NCBI RefSeq assembly: GCF_018918005.1
Contig: NZ_JAHLPR010000046.1
Coordinates: 1-58,779, forward strand
Direction of reading: 5' to 3'
DNA length: 58,779 bases
From: Paenibacillus sp. MSJ-34
GTDB lineage: Bacteria > Bacillota > Bacilli > Paenibacillales > Paenibacillaceae
This document shows, one piece after another, positions 27,102 to 34,690 of the stretch (its first letter is position 1; each line of letters opens with the position of its first letter). The position numbers were made by a program, and so were the translations under genes. The notes under the pieces are model-generated. The model had not been told where the DNA came from and did no database searches. It saw only the letters and a program-made list of their open reading frames with translations.

Positions 27102-27938
27102 TTAACTTTTCACCGCGCCGGCCAAAGCGCCGTCCACGATATATTTTTGAATGAACGAATACAGCACAATCAGCGGAACGGCTACAATCGTAATCCCGCA
27201 TGCCAGAAGCGGCCAATTGTTGCCGTATTGCCCTCTGAACTCCTTAAGGCCCGCGGTAATCGGCCAATTGTCCGGACTCGACAAATACATGACCGGCCCG
27301 ACGAAATCGTTCCAGGTGCCGATCGCTGTCAAAATGACGCCGGTGGCGATAATCGGCTTCATGAGCGGAAGCACCATCTGGAAAATATATCTTGTATAAG
27401 AACAGCCGTCCACGCCTGCCGCTTCGTCCAGTTCCCGGCTGATCGATTTGATGTATCCGACGAACATCATAAAGACGACGCCAGTTCCCGTCGTCTTAAG
27501 CAGCGTATAGCCCAGCTTGGTGTCGTATCCGATAAACGGAATATGATCCTTCATAAACAGCATGAACTTGAACTGCGCAACGAGCGGATTCGGCAAAAAT
27601 TGCGACATAATAAAAAACAGGTAGATGAAACCGGCCCATTTGACGTACCCTCTCGCCACCGGAAACGCGGCGAAGACGGAAACGATAATGGTCAGCACCG
27701 TAGACACGCCGGTATACAGCAGGCTATTCCCGAAATACCGCGAAAAATTGCCCTCGCTCCACGCATCCGTGTAATTGGACCATTGAATGCTTTGAACAAG
27801 GCCTAACGGGTTGCGCAAATATTCGTCAAACGATTTGAAGGACACGTTGAAAACGAACAGCAGCGGCACGACGTATATAATAAGAAACAATAAAATGACC
27901 GCATAGGAAACGACTTTGGAGGATGTCGATTGCCGCAT
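27102..27938 (-). CDS. Carbohydrate ABC transporter permease, MalG/MsmG type
   Basis: 278-aa CUT1 permease. The EAA loop reads LDEAAGVDGCSYTRYIFQMVLPLMKPII, and the C-terminal end is KYIVDGALAGAVKS. Its ATG overlaps the stop of the upstream permease by one base (TGATG). It forms the import channel with the 27938-28837 protein and is followed directly by the large GH94 gene, linking transport and breakdown. Confidence 0.93.
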   Translation of the reverse strand: MRQSTSSKVVSYAVILLFLIIYVVPLLFVFNVSFKSFDEYLRNPLGLVQSIQWSNYTDAWSEGNFSRYFGNSLLYTGVSTVLTIIVSVFAAFPVARGYVKWAGFIYLFFIMSQFLPNPLVAQFKFMLFMKDHIPFIGYDTKLGYTLLKTTGTGVVFMMFVGYIKSISRELDEAAGVDGCSYTRYIFQMVLPLMKPIIATGVILTAIGTWNDFVGPVMYLSSPDNWPITAGLKEFRGQYGNNWPLLACGITIVAVPLIVLYSFIQKYIVDGALAGAVKS

Positions 27939-28837
27939 CAGTATTCCACCTCTCTTTTGCGCATCAATTTCACGGCTACGATGACGAAGGCGAGAATGAA
28001 CAGAAACTGCACGACCGACAATGCCGAAGGGAGCCCCATCTCCAAACTGCCGCGGAACGTTTCCTTATAGACGTCGTAAGCCATCGTTCTGGTGTTGAAT
28101 TTCCCGTCCGTCGTCGCGAGAATAATATCGAACGTTTGCATCGCCCCGATAATCGACAGCAAAATATTGACCGTAAACGACGGCGCGATGAGCGGGAACG
28201 TAATATTTTTGAACGATTGCCAGCGGCTGGTACCGTCAATATATCCCGCTTCGTATAAATCCTTCGGCACCGATTGCAGTCCTGCCAGGAAAATAAGCAT
28301 GGAATACCCCATGTACATCCAGATTTGCACGAAAATAATATAGTTGAACGCATTGCTGAAGCTGCCGAAAAACGTGTCGGAATACCCGAACAGTTGATAG
28401 ATTTGCTGTACCGGCCCGCTGATCGGATCGAACATTAACGTCCAGATGAGCGAAACGACGGCGACCCCGAGCACGACGGGCAGGAAAAAGACGGAGCGGT
28501 AAAATCGGTCGCCCTTCAGCTTCTGATTAATAATGACGGCCATAAGCAGCCCGAGCCCGTTCTGTACGACCGTAACCGTAAACGTAAAATAAAGCGTTCT
28601 GCCGACCGAAGCCCATCGCTCATGCGAATTGCCGGAAAAAAACAGCTTCTGGTAATTTTCCAGTCCGACAAACCGAAAGCCTTTGCCCGGCACGTTCGTC
28701 ATATCGGTAAAGGAGTAGACCACCGACATGAACGACGGACCCGCATAAAACAGCAAATACAACGCCAAAGGAATAAATAGCAGCAAGTATGGCACGAACC
28801 GGGACAATCCTTTGCCAAACGGATACATCATCGACAC
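27938..28837 (-). CDS. Carbohydrate ABC transporter permease, MalF/UgpA type
   Basis: 299-aa CUT1 permease with an N-terminal membrane segment (YLLLFIPLALYLLFYAGPSF) and EAA loop LYEAGYIDGTSRWQSFKNITFPLI. Second gene of the beta-glucan operon, after the binding protein. No ATPase gene is present in the operon. Confidence 0.93.
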   Translation of the reverse strand: MSMMYPFGKGLSRFVPYLLLFIPLALYLLFYAGPSFMSVVYSFTDMTNVPGKGFRFVGLENYQKLFFSGNSHERWASVGRTLYFTFTVTVVQNGLGLLMAVIINQKLKGDRFYRSVFFLPVVLGVAVVSLIWTLMFDPISGPVQQIYQLFGYSDTFFGSFSNAFNYIIFVQIWMYMGYSMLIFLAGLQSVPKDLYEAGYIDGTSRWQSFKNITFPLIAPSFTVNILLSIIGAMQTFDIILATTDGKFNTRTMAYDVYKETFRGSLEMGLPSALSVVQFLFILAFVIVAVKLMRKREVEY

Positions 28838-28873
28838 CTTCCTAACATTCGATCAAAATTCGGTTTGAAGCAA

Positions 28874-28907
28874 GTCGGGGCCTGAAATGTTGATCTCAGA
28901 CCCCGAC
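28874..28907 (-). terminator. Hairpin between SBP and permease genes
   Basis: GTCGGGG / CCCCGAC stem without a U-run. It occupies the same position as the hairpin at 17507-17530 in the peptide operon and probably gives higher binding-protein expression. Confidence 0.55.
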
Positions 28908-28934
28908 GATTAACCGTTGCAAGCGATACTCTCT

Positions 28935-30317
28935 TTATTTCGGCGCTGCGGCTTCCCATTCTTTTTGCTGAACGTCTGCCAATTCCTGAGCGGTTTTAAA
29001 TTCGCCGCCCGGCGCCAAATATTCCGTATGAACCCCTTCGGCTGCAAGATGCTCGCCTACATTTTCCCGATTGATCATCAAAATTTCATAAGCCAGTTGG
29101 AAGCCGTCCATGTAAGGCATGACTTCGTTATCGAAAAATTCGCTATCCGTTTTGATGTTCGGCTGCGTCGGCAAGAAACCGGCCGCTTTCACGAATTGTT
29201 GGTAAATTTCCGGTTGGGAGAAAAATTCAAGCCACTTCAGGGCGCCTTCCTTGTTTTTGCCCTTTTCCGTTACGTACCATGTCATATCGTATTTGCCGAC
29301 CAAGGAATTGTTTTTCGCCGGATCTTCCGTACCAGGCAGCGGGAAATATCCGAATTTCAAGTCGGGATTCGCCGTTTGCACGGTCGGAGCTTCCCAGGAG
29401 CCGTTCGGCATCATGGCAACTTTGCCCGTTGCGAAATAGGAAGGCAGCGTGCCGTAGTCGATTCCCATAAATCCGTCGATCGTGTAATTGTCTTGAATGG
29501 TCTTCATTTTTTCGAGCACTTCTACAGCATCGGGATCATTGTATTTCGCCGTCCCTTTCCATACGCCCTCGATAAATTTCATTTGATCGCCGCCCCCGAG
29601 AATTTGGGCTTGCAGGCTGAATGCCGGAAGCTTGAGCGGCCATACGTCTTTGCCCGCCATCGCGATCGGCGTCACGCCGTTGTTCTTCAACGTTTCGCAC
29701 AATTCAATAAACTCGGACCAGGTCGTCGGCACTTTCAAATTATGTTTTTCGAAAATTTCCTTATTGTAGAACAATCCCGACATGACTACTTTGCCGGTTG
29801 GAATGGCATATACTTTGCCGTTATAAGTACCCGCTTGCTCGATATCGCTCGCTTCGTAATTTTTCACGAACGGCTGGTCCGACAGGTCGGCGATGAGACC
29901 CGAATCGATCCATTGCTGCCAATCCGGCACTTTCGCGCCAGGCGTCCACTCTTTCGGGGACAATCTCATGCCCGACAAGTCAGGGAAAATATCGACGTCG
30001 CCCGCCGTAATTCTTGCCCGCTGCGCTTGTTTGTATTCGTCGTCCGGTCCCGTCGTCGTATACTCTATCGTATATTCGGGATATTTCTCTTCAAACTGGC
30101 GATTAATATCTTTAATCACTTCATTAATATTCCCTTGCTTCCAATGCAGCATTTTGATTACTTTTTTCTCGCCGGAAGGTTTGCCTTCCGATGACGTTTC
30201 CCCTGCAGTTCCGTTGCCGTTTGCAGAAGGAGATTCCGTTTTGCCGCCGCATGCCGCAAGCGTAACCATAAGCGCGAGCACCAGCGTTAATGCAGACCAT
30301 TTTTTCAACAAAACCAT
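28935..30317 (-). CDS. Oligosaccharide-binding lipoprotein
   Basis: About 460-aa SBP family 1 lipoprotein with signal ALTLVLALMVTLAAC and a Ser/Gly/Asn-rich linker. The mature part contains FYNKEIFEKHNLKVPTTW and TGKVAMMPNGSWE. The start is ambiguous: ATG 30317, or TTG 30311, which is better spaced (8 bases) from GGGGG; a TTG at 30326 also extends the frame. The gene is first in the operon with two permeases and two GH94 phosphorylases, so a beta-linked gluco-oligosaccharide is the expected ligand. Confidence 0.93.
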   Translation of the reverse strand: MVLLKKWSALTLVLALMVTLAACGGKTESPSANGNGTAGETSSEGKPSGEKKVIKMLHWKQGNINEVIKDINRQFEEKYPEYTIEYTTTGPDDEYKQAQRARITAGDVDIFPDLSGMRLSPKEWTPGAKVPDWQQWIDSGLIADLSDQPFVKNYEASDIEQAGTYNGKVYAIPTGKVVMSGLFYNKEIFEKHNLKVPTTWSEFIELCETLKNNGVTPIAMAGKDVWPLKLPAFSLQAQILGGGDQMKFIEGVWKGTAKYNDPDAVEVLEKMKTIQDNYTIDGFMGIDYGTLPSYFATGKVAMMPNGSWEAPTVQTANPDLKFGYFPLPGTEDPAKNNSLVGKYDMTWYVTEKGKNKEGALKWLEFFSQPEIYQQFVKAAGFLPTQPNIKTDSEFFDNEVMPYMDGFQLAYEILMINRENVGEHLAAEGVHTEYLAPGGEFKTAQELADVQQKEWEAAAPK

Positions 30318-30350
30318 TACCCCCAATTCCTAAATATAAGTTCTCAACCC

Positions 30351-30363
30351 TGTTTTCGAAACA
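30351..30363. promoter_or_regulatory. Candidate operator for the divergent LacI protein
   Basis: TGTTTTCGAAACA, a dyad with a central CG as favoured by LacI-family regulators, in the leader of the binding-protein gene. A second dyad GAAATCGGTTTC lies at 30446-30457, next to the expected transcription start. Related TTTTCGAAA sites flank the lacI promoter. Confidence 0.55.
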
Positions 30364-30466
30364 AGCGAAAATCCGACTTAACGGCATACATCCTGCCGCT
30401 TCCCATTTCATAGAGATTGTTTTCATATCGGGTATCGCCAATCACGAAATCGGTTTCGGCACTTTT

Positions 30467-30495
30467 ATTATTACTCACAATTTTTATTTTGTAAA
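30467..30495 (-). promoter_or_regulatory. Putative promoter of the beta-glucan operon
   Basis: TTTACA (30495-30490), a 17-bp spacer and AATAAT (30472-30467) on the minus strand, about 150 bp upstream of the binding-protein start. Confidence 0.5.
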
Positions 30496-30660
30496 GAACT
30501 TCCCTCGAAATTTTGTTGTGATATCTATGTGAACGATGATTAAAACGATTGTATTTTCCCGAAGCAACGCGTATTTTCGGGTTTTATTTTTTTGCTTTCG
30601 ACGCGGTGAAATCCCCTTTTTTTCTATGCTTTTAAAACTTTTCGACATTTACGAAACTAA

Positions 30661-30735
30661 TTTTCGAAAACGATTGACGAAAATGAAACTTAAATATACA
30701 ATAATCACGAAAACATTTGCGAAAACTTTTCGAAA
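30661..30735 (+). promoter_or_regulatory. lacI promoter flanked by CG-centred dyads
   Basis: TTGACG (30674-30679), a 17-bp spacer and TACAAT (30697-30702). A perfect dyad TTTTCGAAAA (30661-30670) lies just upstream of the -35, and TTTTCGAAA (30727-30735) lies downstream of the start. This fits autoregulation by the LacI protein. Confidence 0.65.
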
Positions 30736-30782
30736 CTGCTTGTCCGCTTTTAGAACGGGTTCGGAGAAAGGGATGGATTTCG

Positions 30783-31802
30783 ATGAAAATAAATATTAAA
30801 ACAATTGCGAATTTGGCGGGCGTTTCCGTCTCCACCGTCTCTAAAATTATTAATAATTACAGCGACGTCGGCGAGGAAACGAAGCAGAAGGTTCTCAAAA
30901 TTATGAAAGAAACCGGATATATTCCTTCCTATACGGCGAAAACGCTGGCTACGAACAAATCGAATCTGGTCGGCGTCGTATTCGCGGGCCATATTAATAT
31001 CGATTTCACCCACCCGTTTTTCGTCGAGGTGCTGAACGCGTTCAAAAAACAGATGGGCGTGCTCGGATACGATTTGATTTTTTTCTCCAACGAAAAATTT
31101 CATCAATCCGGGGAAGATTATTTGGCGCGCTGCCGCCATTTTCAGGTGGACGGCTGCATCATCATTAACGGCACGGAAGTGGAGCCATGCATTTACGAAC
31201 TGGATCAGAGCGAAATTCCGTGCATCGGCGTCGATATTCAATTAACCGGGAAAAACTCGGGAACGATCATGTCGGACAATTATAAAATCGGGGCGAAAGT
31301 GGTAGAGCATTTCTACTTAATGGGATACCGCGATCTCGGCTTCATCGGGGGGCGGCCGGACGCGGAAATTTCGAATATGCGCAAGTCCGGGTTTCTGAAC
31401 GCGCTCGAAAGCTTCGGCCTGGTCGTCAATGAGAATTGGTTCGTTTACGGGCAGGACTTCTACGAACGGAGCGGTTATGACGCCATGAACGAAATGATCC
31501 GCAAAGGCGATTTGCCGCGCGCCGTATTCGCCAGCTCCGACCTGATCGCCATCGGCGCGATGCGCGCGCTCAAGGAGCATAAGCATGCCGTTCCCCATGA
31601 TATCGCCGTGATCGGCTGCGACGATATCGAAGCGGCGAAATATACGACGCCGTCGTTAACGACGATACGCCAAGATAAAGATAAAATCGGCAAACTGGCC
31701 GCGATGATGCTGTACGATATTATGAACAATCAACTGGAAGCGAGCTCCGTCGTCGTCGAGCCTTTGCTGGTCGTTCGCGAATCTTGCGGAAGCGCGGTTT
31801 GA
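30783..31802 (+). CDS. LacI-family regulator of the beta-glucan locus
   Basis: 339 aa from ATG 30783 (GGAGAAAGGG upstream; the frame is open to 30717). The DNA-binding domain reads INIKTIANLAGVSVSTVSKI, with the hinge TAKTLATNKSNLVGVV. The effector domain ends with VIGCDDIEAAKYTTPSLTTI and VVEPLLVVRESCG. It is divergent from the importer/phosphorylase operon. Central-CG dyads lie in the shared region, so it probably represses that operon and itself until an oligosaccharide or its product binds. Confidence 0.92.
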   Translation: MKINIKTIANLAGVSVSTVSKIINNYSDVGEETKQKVLKIMKETGYIPSYTAKTLATNKSNLVGVVFAGHINIDFTHPFFVEVLNAFKKQMGVLGYDLIFFSNEKFHQSGEDYLARCRHFQVDGCIIINGTEVEPCIYELDQSEIPCIGVDIQLTGKNSGTIMSDNYKIGAKVVEHFYLMGYRDLGFIGGRPDAEISNMRKSGFLNALESFGLVVNENWFVYGQDFYERSGYDAMNEMIRKGDLPRAVFASSDLIAIGAMRALKEHKHAVPHDIAVIGCDDIEAAKYTTPSLTTIRQDKDKIGKLAAMMLYDIMNNQLEASSVVVEPLLVVRESCGSAV

Positions 31803-31846
31803 AGCTTAGCCATCGGCGGCAACCGCTTATGAAGACCGCTCACACA

Positions 31847-31911
31847 AAATCCGGTTATTTCGGCGAAACGAGGGAATACGCCCCGACTTTGCCCATATAA
31901 CCGGATTTTTC
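31847..31911. terminator. Bidirectional terminator between convergent lacI and kinase genes
   Basis: AAATCCGGTTAT / ATAACCGGATTT stem with a 36-base loop, TTTTTC on the plus side and TTTTG on the minus side. Confidence 0.75.
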
Positions 31912-31979
31912 TGTTTCGGTTTCACCGAATCGATATGTATGGTTGCGGCTCCTTGCAGCAATTCGCCGGCACAGCCGGG

Positions 31980-33041
31980 CTAATGTGCGGCCAGAGGCAA
32001 AACGATCGTAAATTCCGTCCCCTCTCCTACTTCACTTTGCACTTCTATCGTACCTCCGTGATTTTTAACGATGCGGTCGCTGACCGACATGCCTAATCCG
32101 GTTCCGGCTTGCTTTGTCGTAAAAAACGGATCGAACAAGCGGCTCATCGTCAGTTTATCCATCCCCTTTCCGTTATCGCGAATCATAATATGGGCATAGC
32201 TGCCCTTTCTTGCGACGCTGATCCGGATCAAACCGTCATGTTCCCTTCGTATGGAACTGATCGCGTCGACCGCATTTTTGATCACATTCAAAATGACCTG
32301 CTTAATCTGCTTGACGTCGATCGAGACATATAAAGGGACCGCATGTTCCGCAAAATCGATTTGGCATCCTTTCATCAACGCCTCGCTCTCCGACAGCAAA
32401 ATCACTTCCTTCACCAGCGAACTGACGGAAATATCCCTCTTCATCGGATCCGTCGGCTTGGACGAATTGAGAAATTCGTAAATGATATCGTTCGCGCGAT
32501 CGATTTCCGATAAAATGATGCGGGCGTATTCGTCTTTCCCCAATGTTTGCAAATGCGGCCTCAGCAGTTGGATAAACCCGCGGATCGAAGTGAGAGGATT
32601 CCGTATTTCATGGGCGATCGCCGCCGCGATTTGCCCGAGCATGGCGAGTTTGTCGTTTTGAACGGCCGTTAGCTCGATTCTTTTGGACTCCGAAATATCC
32701 TTGAAGCTGAGCAGTACGTCTCCATCCAGTTGATCTCCGTACGTTACCGTGACAAGCCATGTTCTGCCTTGCGAATCGTTGCATTCGCAATATTTGGAGC
32801 ATCGGGTGATCGTTTCCTTATAAATGCGGACGATCATCTTGCGCTTGTCCCGCCCCATATACGGATGACGAATAAGTTGGCTTAGAGTGCATCCCAGAAA
32901 CAGATGCTGCGGGGCGCCAAGCATGCCCTCCATCTGAATATTCATAAAGCATAGCTCTCCGTCGCGATCGAACAAAAGAATACCGCTATCCATTTGCTGA
33001 AGTACATTTTCGTACTTTCGGCTTACCAATTGCACCGACAA
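31980..33041 (-). CDS. PAS-domain sensor histidine kinase, sporulation-kinase-like
   Basis: About 353 aa from TTG 33041 (AGAGGGGG nine bases upstream); ATG codons at 33086 and 33095 extend the frame but lack a ribosome site. Order of parts: PAS domain (about 10-120, GILLFDRDGELCFMN), HisKA with phospho-acceptor His in AAAIAHEIRNPLTSIRGFIQ, then HATPase with the N-box IKNAVDAIS, the G1 box RDNGKGMD, and the G2 box TGLGMSVSDRIV. There are no membrane segments, so it is cytoplasmic, like KinA/KinE-type kinases feeding the Spo0A phosphorelay. No response regulator adjoins it. Confidence 0.88.
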   Translation of the reverse strand: MSVQLVSRKYENVLQQMDSGILLFDRDGELCFMNIQMEGMLGAPQHLFLGCTLSQLIRHPYMGRDKRKMIVRIYKETITRCSKYCECNDSQGRTWLVTVTYGDQLDGDVLLSFKDISESKRIELTAVQNDKLAMLGQIAAAIAHEIRNPLTSIRGFIQLLRPHLQTLGKDEYARIILSEIDRANDIIYEFLNSSKPTDPMKRDISVSSLVKEVILLSESEALMKGCQIDFAEHAVPLYVSIDVKQIKQVILNVIKNAVDAISSIRREHDGLIRISVARKGSYAHIMIRDNGKGMDKLTMSRLFDPFFTTKQAGTGLGMSVSDRIVKNHGGTIEVQSEVGEGTEFTIVLPLAAH

Positions 33042-33245
33042 AGACGATTCCCCCTCTTCTAGCAACGATAGTGTCAACTTAATCATAGTAAACATTTGGC
33101 AATTGGGTCAACGGGAGATACTGTCGAAATAATAGAACTTTCCTCTAATTTCGCCACATGCAAGTCGAAATAGATCGCATGCCCCGAAACGGTACCGTTC
33201 ATTTGCCAAAATCGCTCCCGTTTCGCTTCGCTCCGCTTGCAAAAG

Positions 33246-33285
33246 AAGATCCGGCGGCAGCAATTTCGCTGACCAACCGGATCTT
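33246..33285 (-). terminator. Terminator of the 33312-33722 gene
   Basis: Perfect AAGATCCGG / CCGGATCTT hairpin, followed on the minus strand by CTTTTGC. Confidence 0.65.
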
Positions 33286-33311
33286 CCATGGATGCATATG
33301 TTTAACATGCG

Positions 33312-33722
33312 TTATTTGTTTTTTTGCATAAGACGGATACGGCGTTGGCTCATGACGGCCAATCGCTTTTTGAGCTGCATTTGCCAGTGCGTATCGTTCA
33401 ACTGTTTGGCGACCGTCAGCAAATCGAGCGAAATGTCGATTTGGTTCTGTACGACGTCGAGCGGGTCCTCGTTCTCGCAATTGACGCAATTTTCGTAAAT
33501 ATCGCCGTCCACTTCGCTGACATAATCTTGAAAGTCGACTTCGGAAGCGCCGTCGCCATGAGCGAATTCCGCCAATATCTCATATTCGTTCGCCACCAGA
33601 TGGTGAACCTCGATGCGATGGCAAACCGGACAAAACAGAAGAGGAACGTTATGGATATGCGTTCGGTAATGTTTGATCGTTCCCTTTGTTCCCATCATAC
33701 TTGCGCCGCAACAAAAACTCAT
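33312..33722 (-). CDS. Conserved hypothetical protein with Cys pairs
   Basis: 136 aa, family not named. The N-terminus has CCG, a CPVC pair follows near residue 37 next to HRIEVHH, and a further pair CVNC occurs near residue 80, a pattern consistent with one zinc site. The middle is acidic (FAHGDGASEVDFQDYVSEVD) and the C-terminus basic and helical. It is monocistronic with its own terminator and divergent from the alpha-glucan operon. No function can be assigned. Confidence 0.75.
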   Translation of the reverse strand: MSFCCGASMMGTKGTIKHYRTHIHNVPLLFCPVCHRIEVHHLVANEYEILAEFAHGDGASEVDFQDYVSEVDGDIYENCVNCENEDPLDVVQNQIDISLDLLTVAKQLNDTHWQMQLKKRLAVMSQRRIRLMQKNK

Positions 33723-33873
33723 GCTACCCCTCCCGAGTCAAAACGTCTATTCATCACTTATTCGCCGGGGAATGCGATAATTCCTCTTTTTCAGGAGAAA
33801 ACGATGAGGTAATAAAACGAGATATCCCGTTCATATAGTTGGGTGATGAATAAAAAGGAGGGGAACTACAGGG

Positions 33874-34083
33874 ATGTTGAACGTCATTCCGATCGGCTCG
33901 AAGCAGATCAGTTACTTAATGTACAACGACAACACTTGCGAACTGCTCGCCCATTATCACACGGGAGAAGTCAAATCGTTTAGCTCCGTGCCGCAGGACG
34001 ATTATGAAATTTTGATCCGTTCGGAGAACCGTTATGACGCATTCGTTCAACTAACCGGCAGACTGGCATTGAAATCATTGTAA
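33874..34083 (+). CDS. Small KTSC-like domain protein
   Basis: 69 aa, first gene of the alpha-glucan operon, with an excellent ribosome site (AAGGAGGGG). The pattern ISYLMYNDNTCELLAHYHTG, then VKSFSSVPQDDYEILI, resembles the KTSC domain, a small beta-rich module of unknown role. It lies 19 bp upstream of the DUF4912 gene. The domain call is by pattern only. Confidence 0.65.
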   Translation: MLNVIPIGSKQISYLMYNDNTCELLAHYHTGEVKSFSSVPQDDYEILIRSENRYDAFVQLTGRLALKSL

Positions 34084-34102
34084 TCACTGTAAGGAGGAAC
34101 CT

Positions 34103-34690
34103 ATGTTTTTCAACCAAGCAGCGGATCTGCCCTATTCATACAATTGCGACACATTTCATCTCATGGCGCGGGATCCGGCAACCCTATTCGCTTATTGGGA
34201 AGTTTCCACGCGCAAACAGGCGATGACGGCGCGGCATTATCGCATCGATTGGGATGCGATGCCGAAAGCGGTCCGCTTGTACCGCATTAGCGGCGGCCGG
34301 GGCGCAGACGCGAACGACCGGCTCCGGCTTACGGAGTATACGGATGTCCGGGTCGAGCATGCGTCCTCATGGTATTTTCGCGACTTGAAGCCGGGCTCTG
34401 TCTACGTTGCCGATTTCGGAATGTTCAATCCGTTCGGCCAATTCATCCCGCTGCTGCGCTCCAATCCCGCGTCAACGCCGGCTATGGCCCTGCAAGAAGC
34501 GGGTGCGGACGAAACCGACAACGGCGGCGCTTCGCTGCAAATCGTCTTTGACAAGGCAGCGGGAGCGAAGACGCCGGAGTCGACATCGCCTTACGAGACC
34601 TTCTCGACGTATACGCTATATTCTACTTCGAGAACGAAGGCGAAAGATCAAACCGACACTTATTTTTCAAAAGAAGGAGCCAGTACATGA
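34103..34690 (+). CDS. DUF4912 family protein
   Basis: 195 aa. The DUF4912 core spans roughly residues 10-125 (FHLMARDPATLFAYWEVS, then SSWYFRDLKPGSVYVADFG), followed by a low-complexity tail. DUF4912 proteins often sit beside GH57 branching enzymes, and here the stop overlaps the GH57-GT4 start (ATGA). The core resembles a beta-sandwich and could bind carbohydrate or the partner enzyme; that is inference. Confidence 0.85.
   Translation: MFFNQAADLPYSYNCDTFHLMARDPATLFAYWEVSTRKQAMTARHYRIDWDAMPKAVRLYRISGGRGADANDRLRLTEYTDVRVEHASSWYFRDLKPGSVYVADFGMFNPFGQFIPLLRSNPASTPAMALQEAGADETDNGGASLQIVFDKAAGAKTPESTSPYETFSTYTLYSTSRTKAKDQTDTYFSKEGAST

Noticed and set aside
25234-27105. A 623-aa open frame on the plus strand
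   Set aside because: It lies entirely antisense to the large GH94 gene, has no ribosome site or recognisable domain, and is a shadow of biased codon use on the other strand.
28917-30194. A 425-aa plus-strand open frame antisense to the binding-protein gene
   Set aside because: Low-complexity Arg/Phe-rich composition with no family features; the minus-strand lipoprotein is certain.
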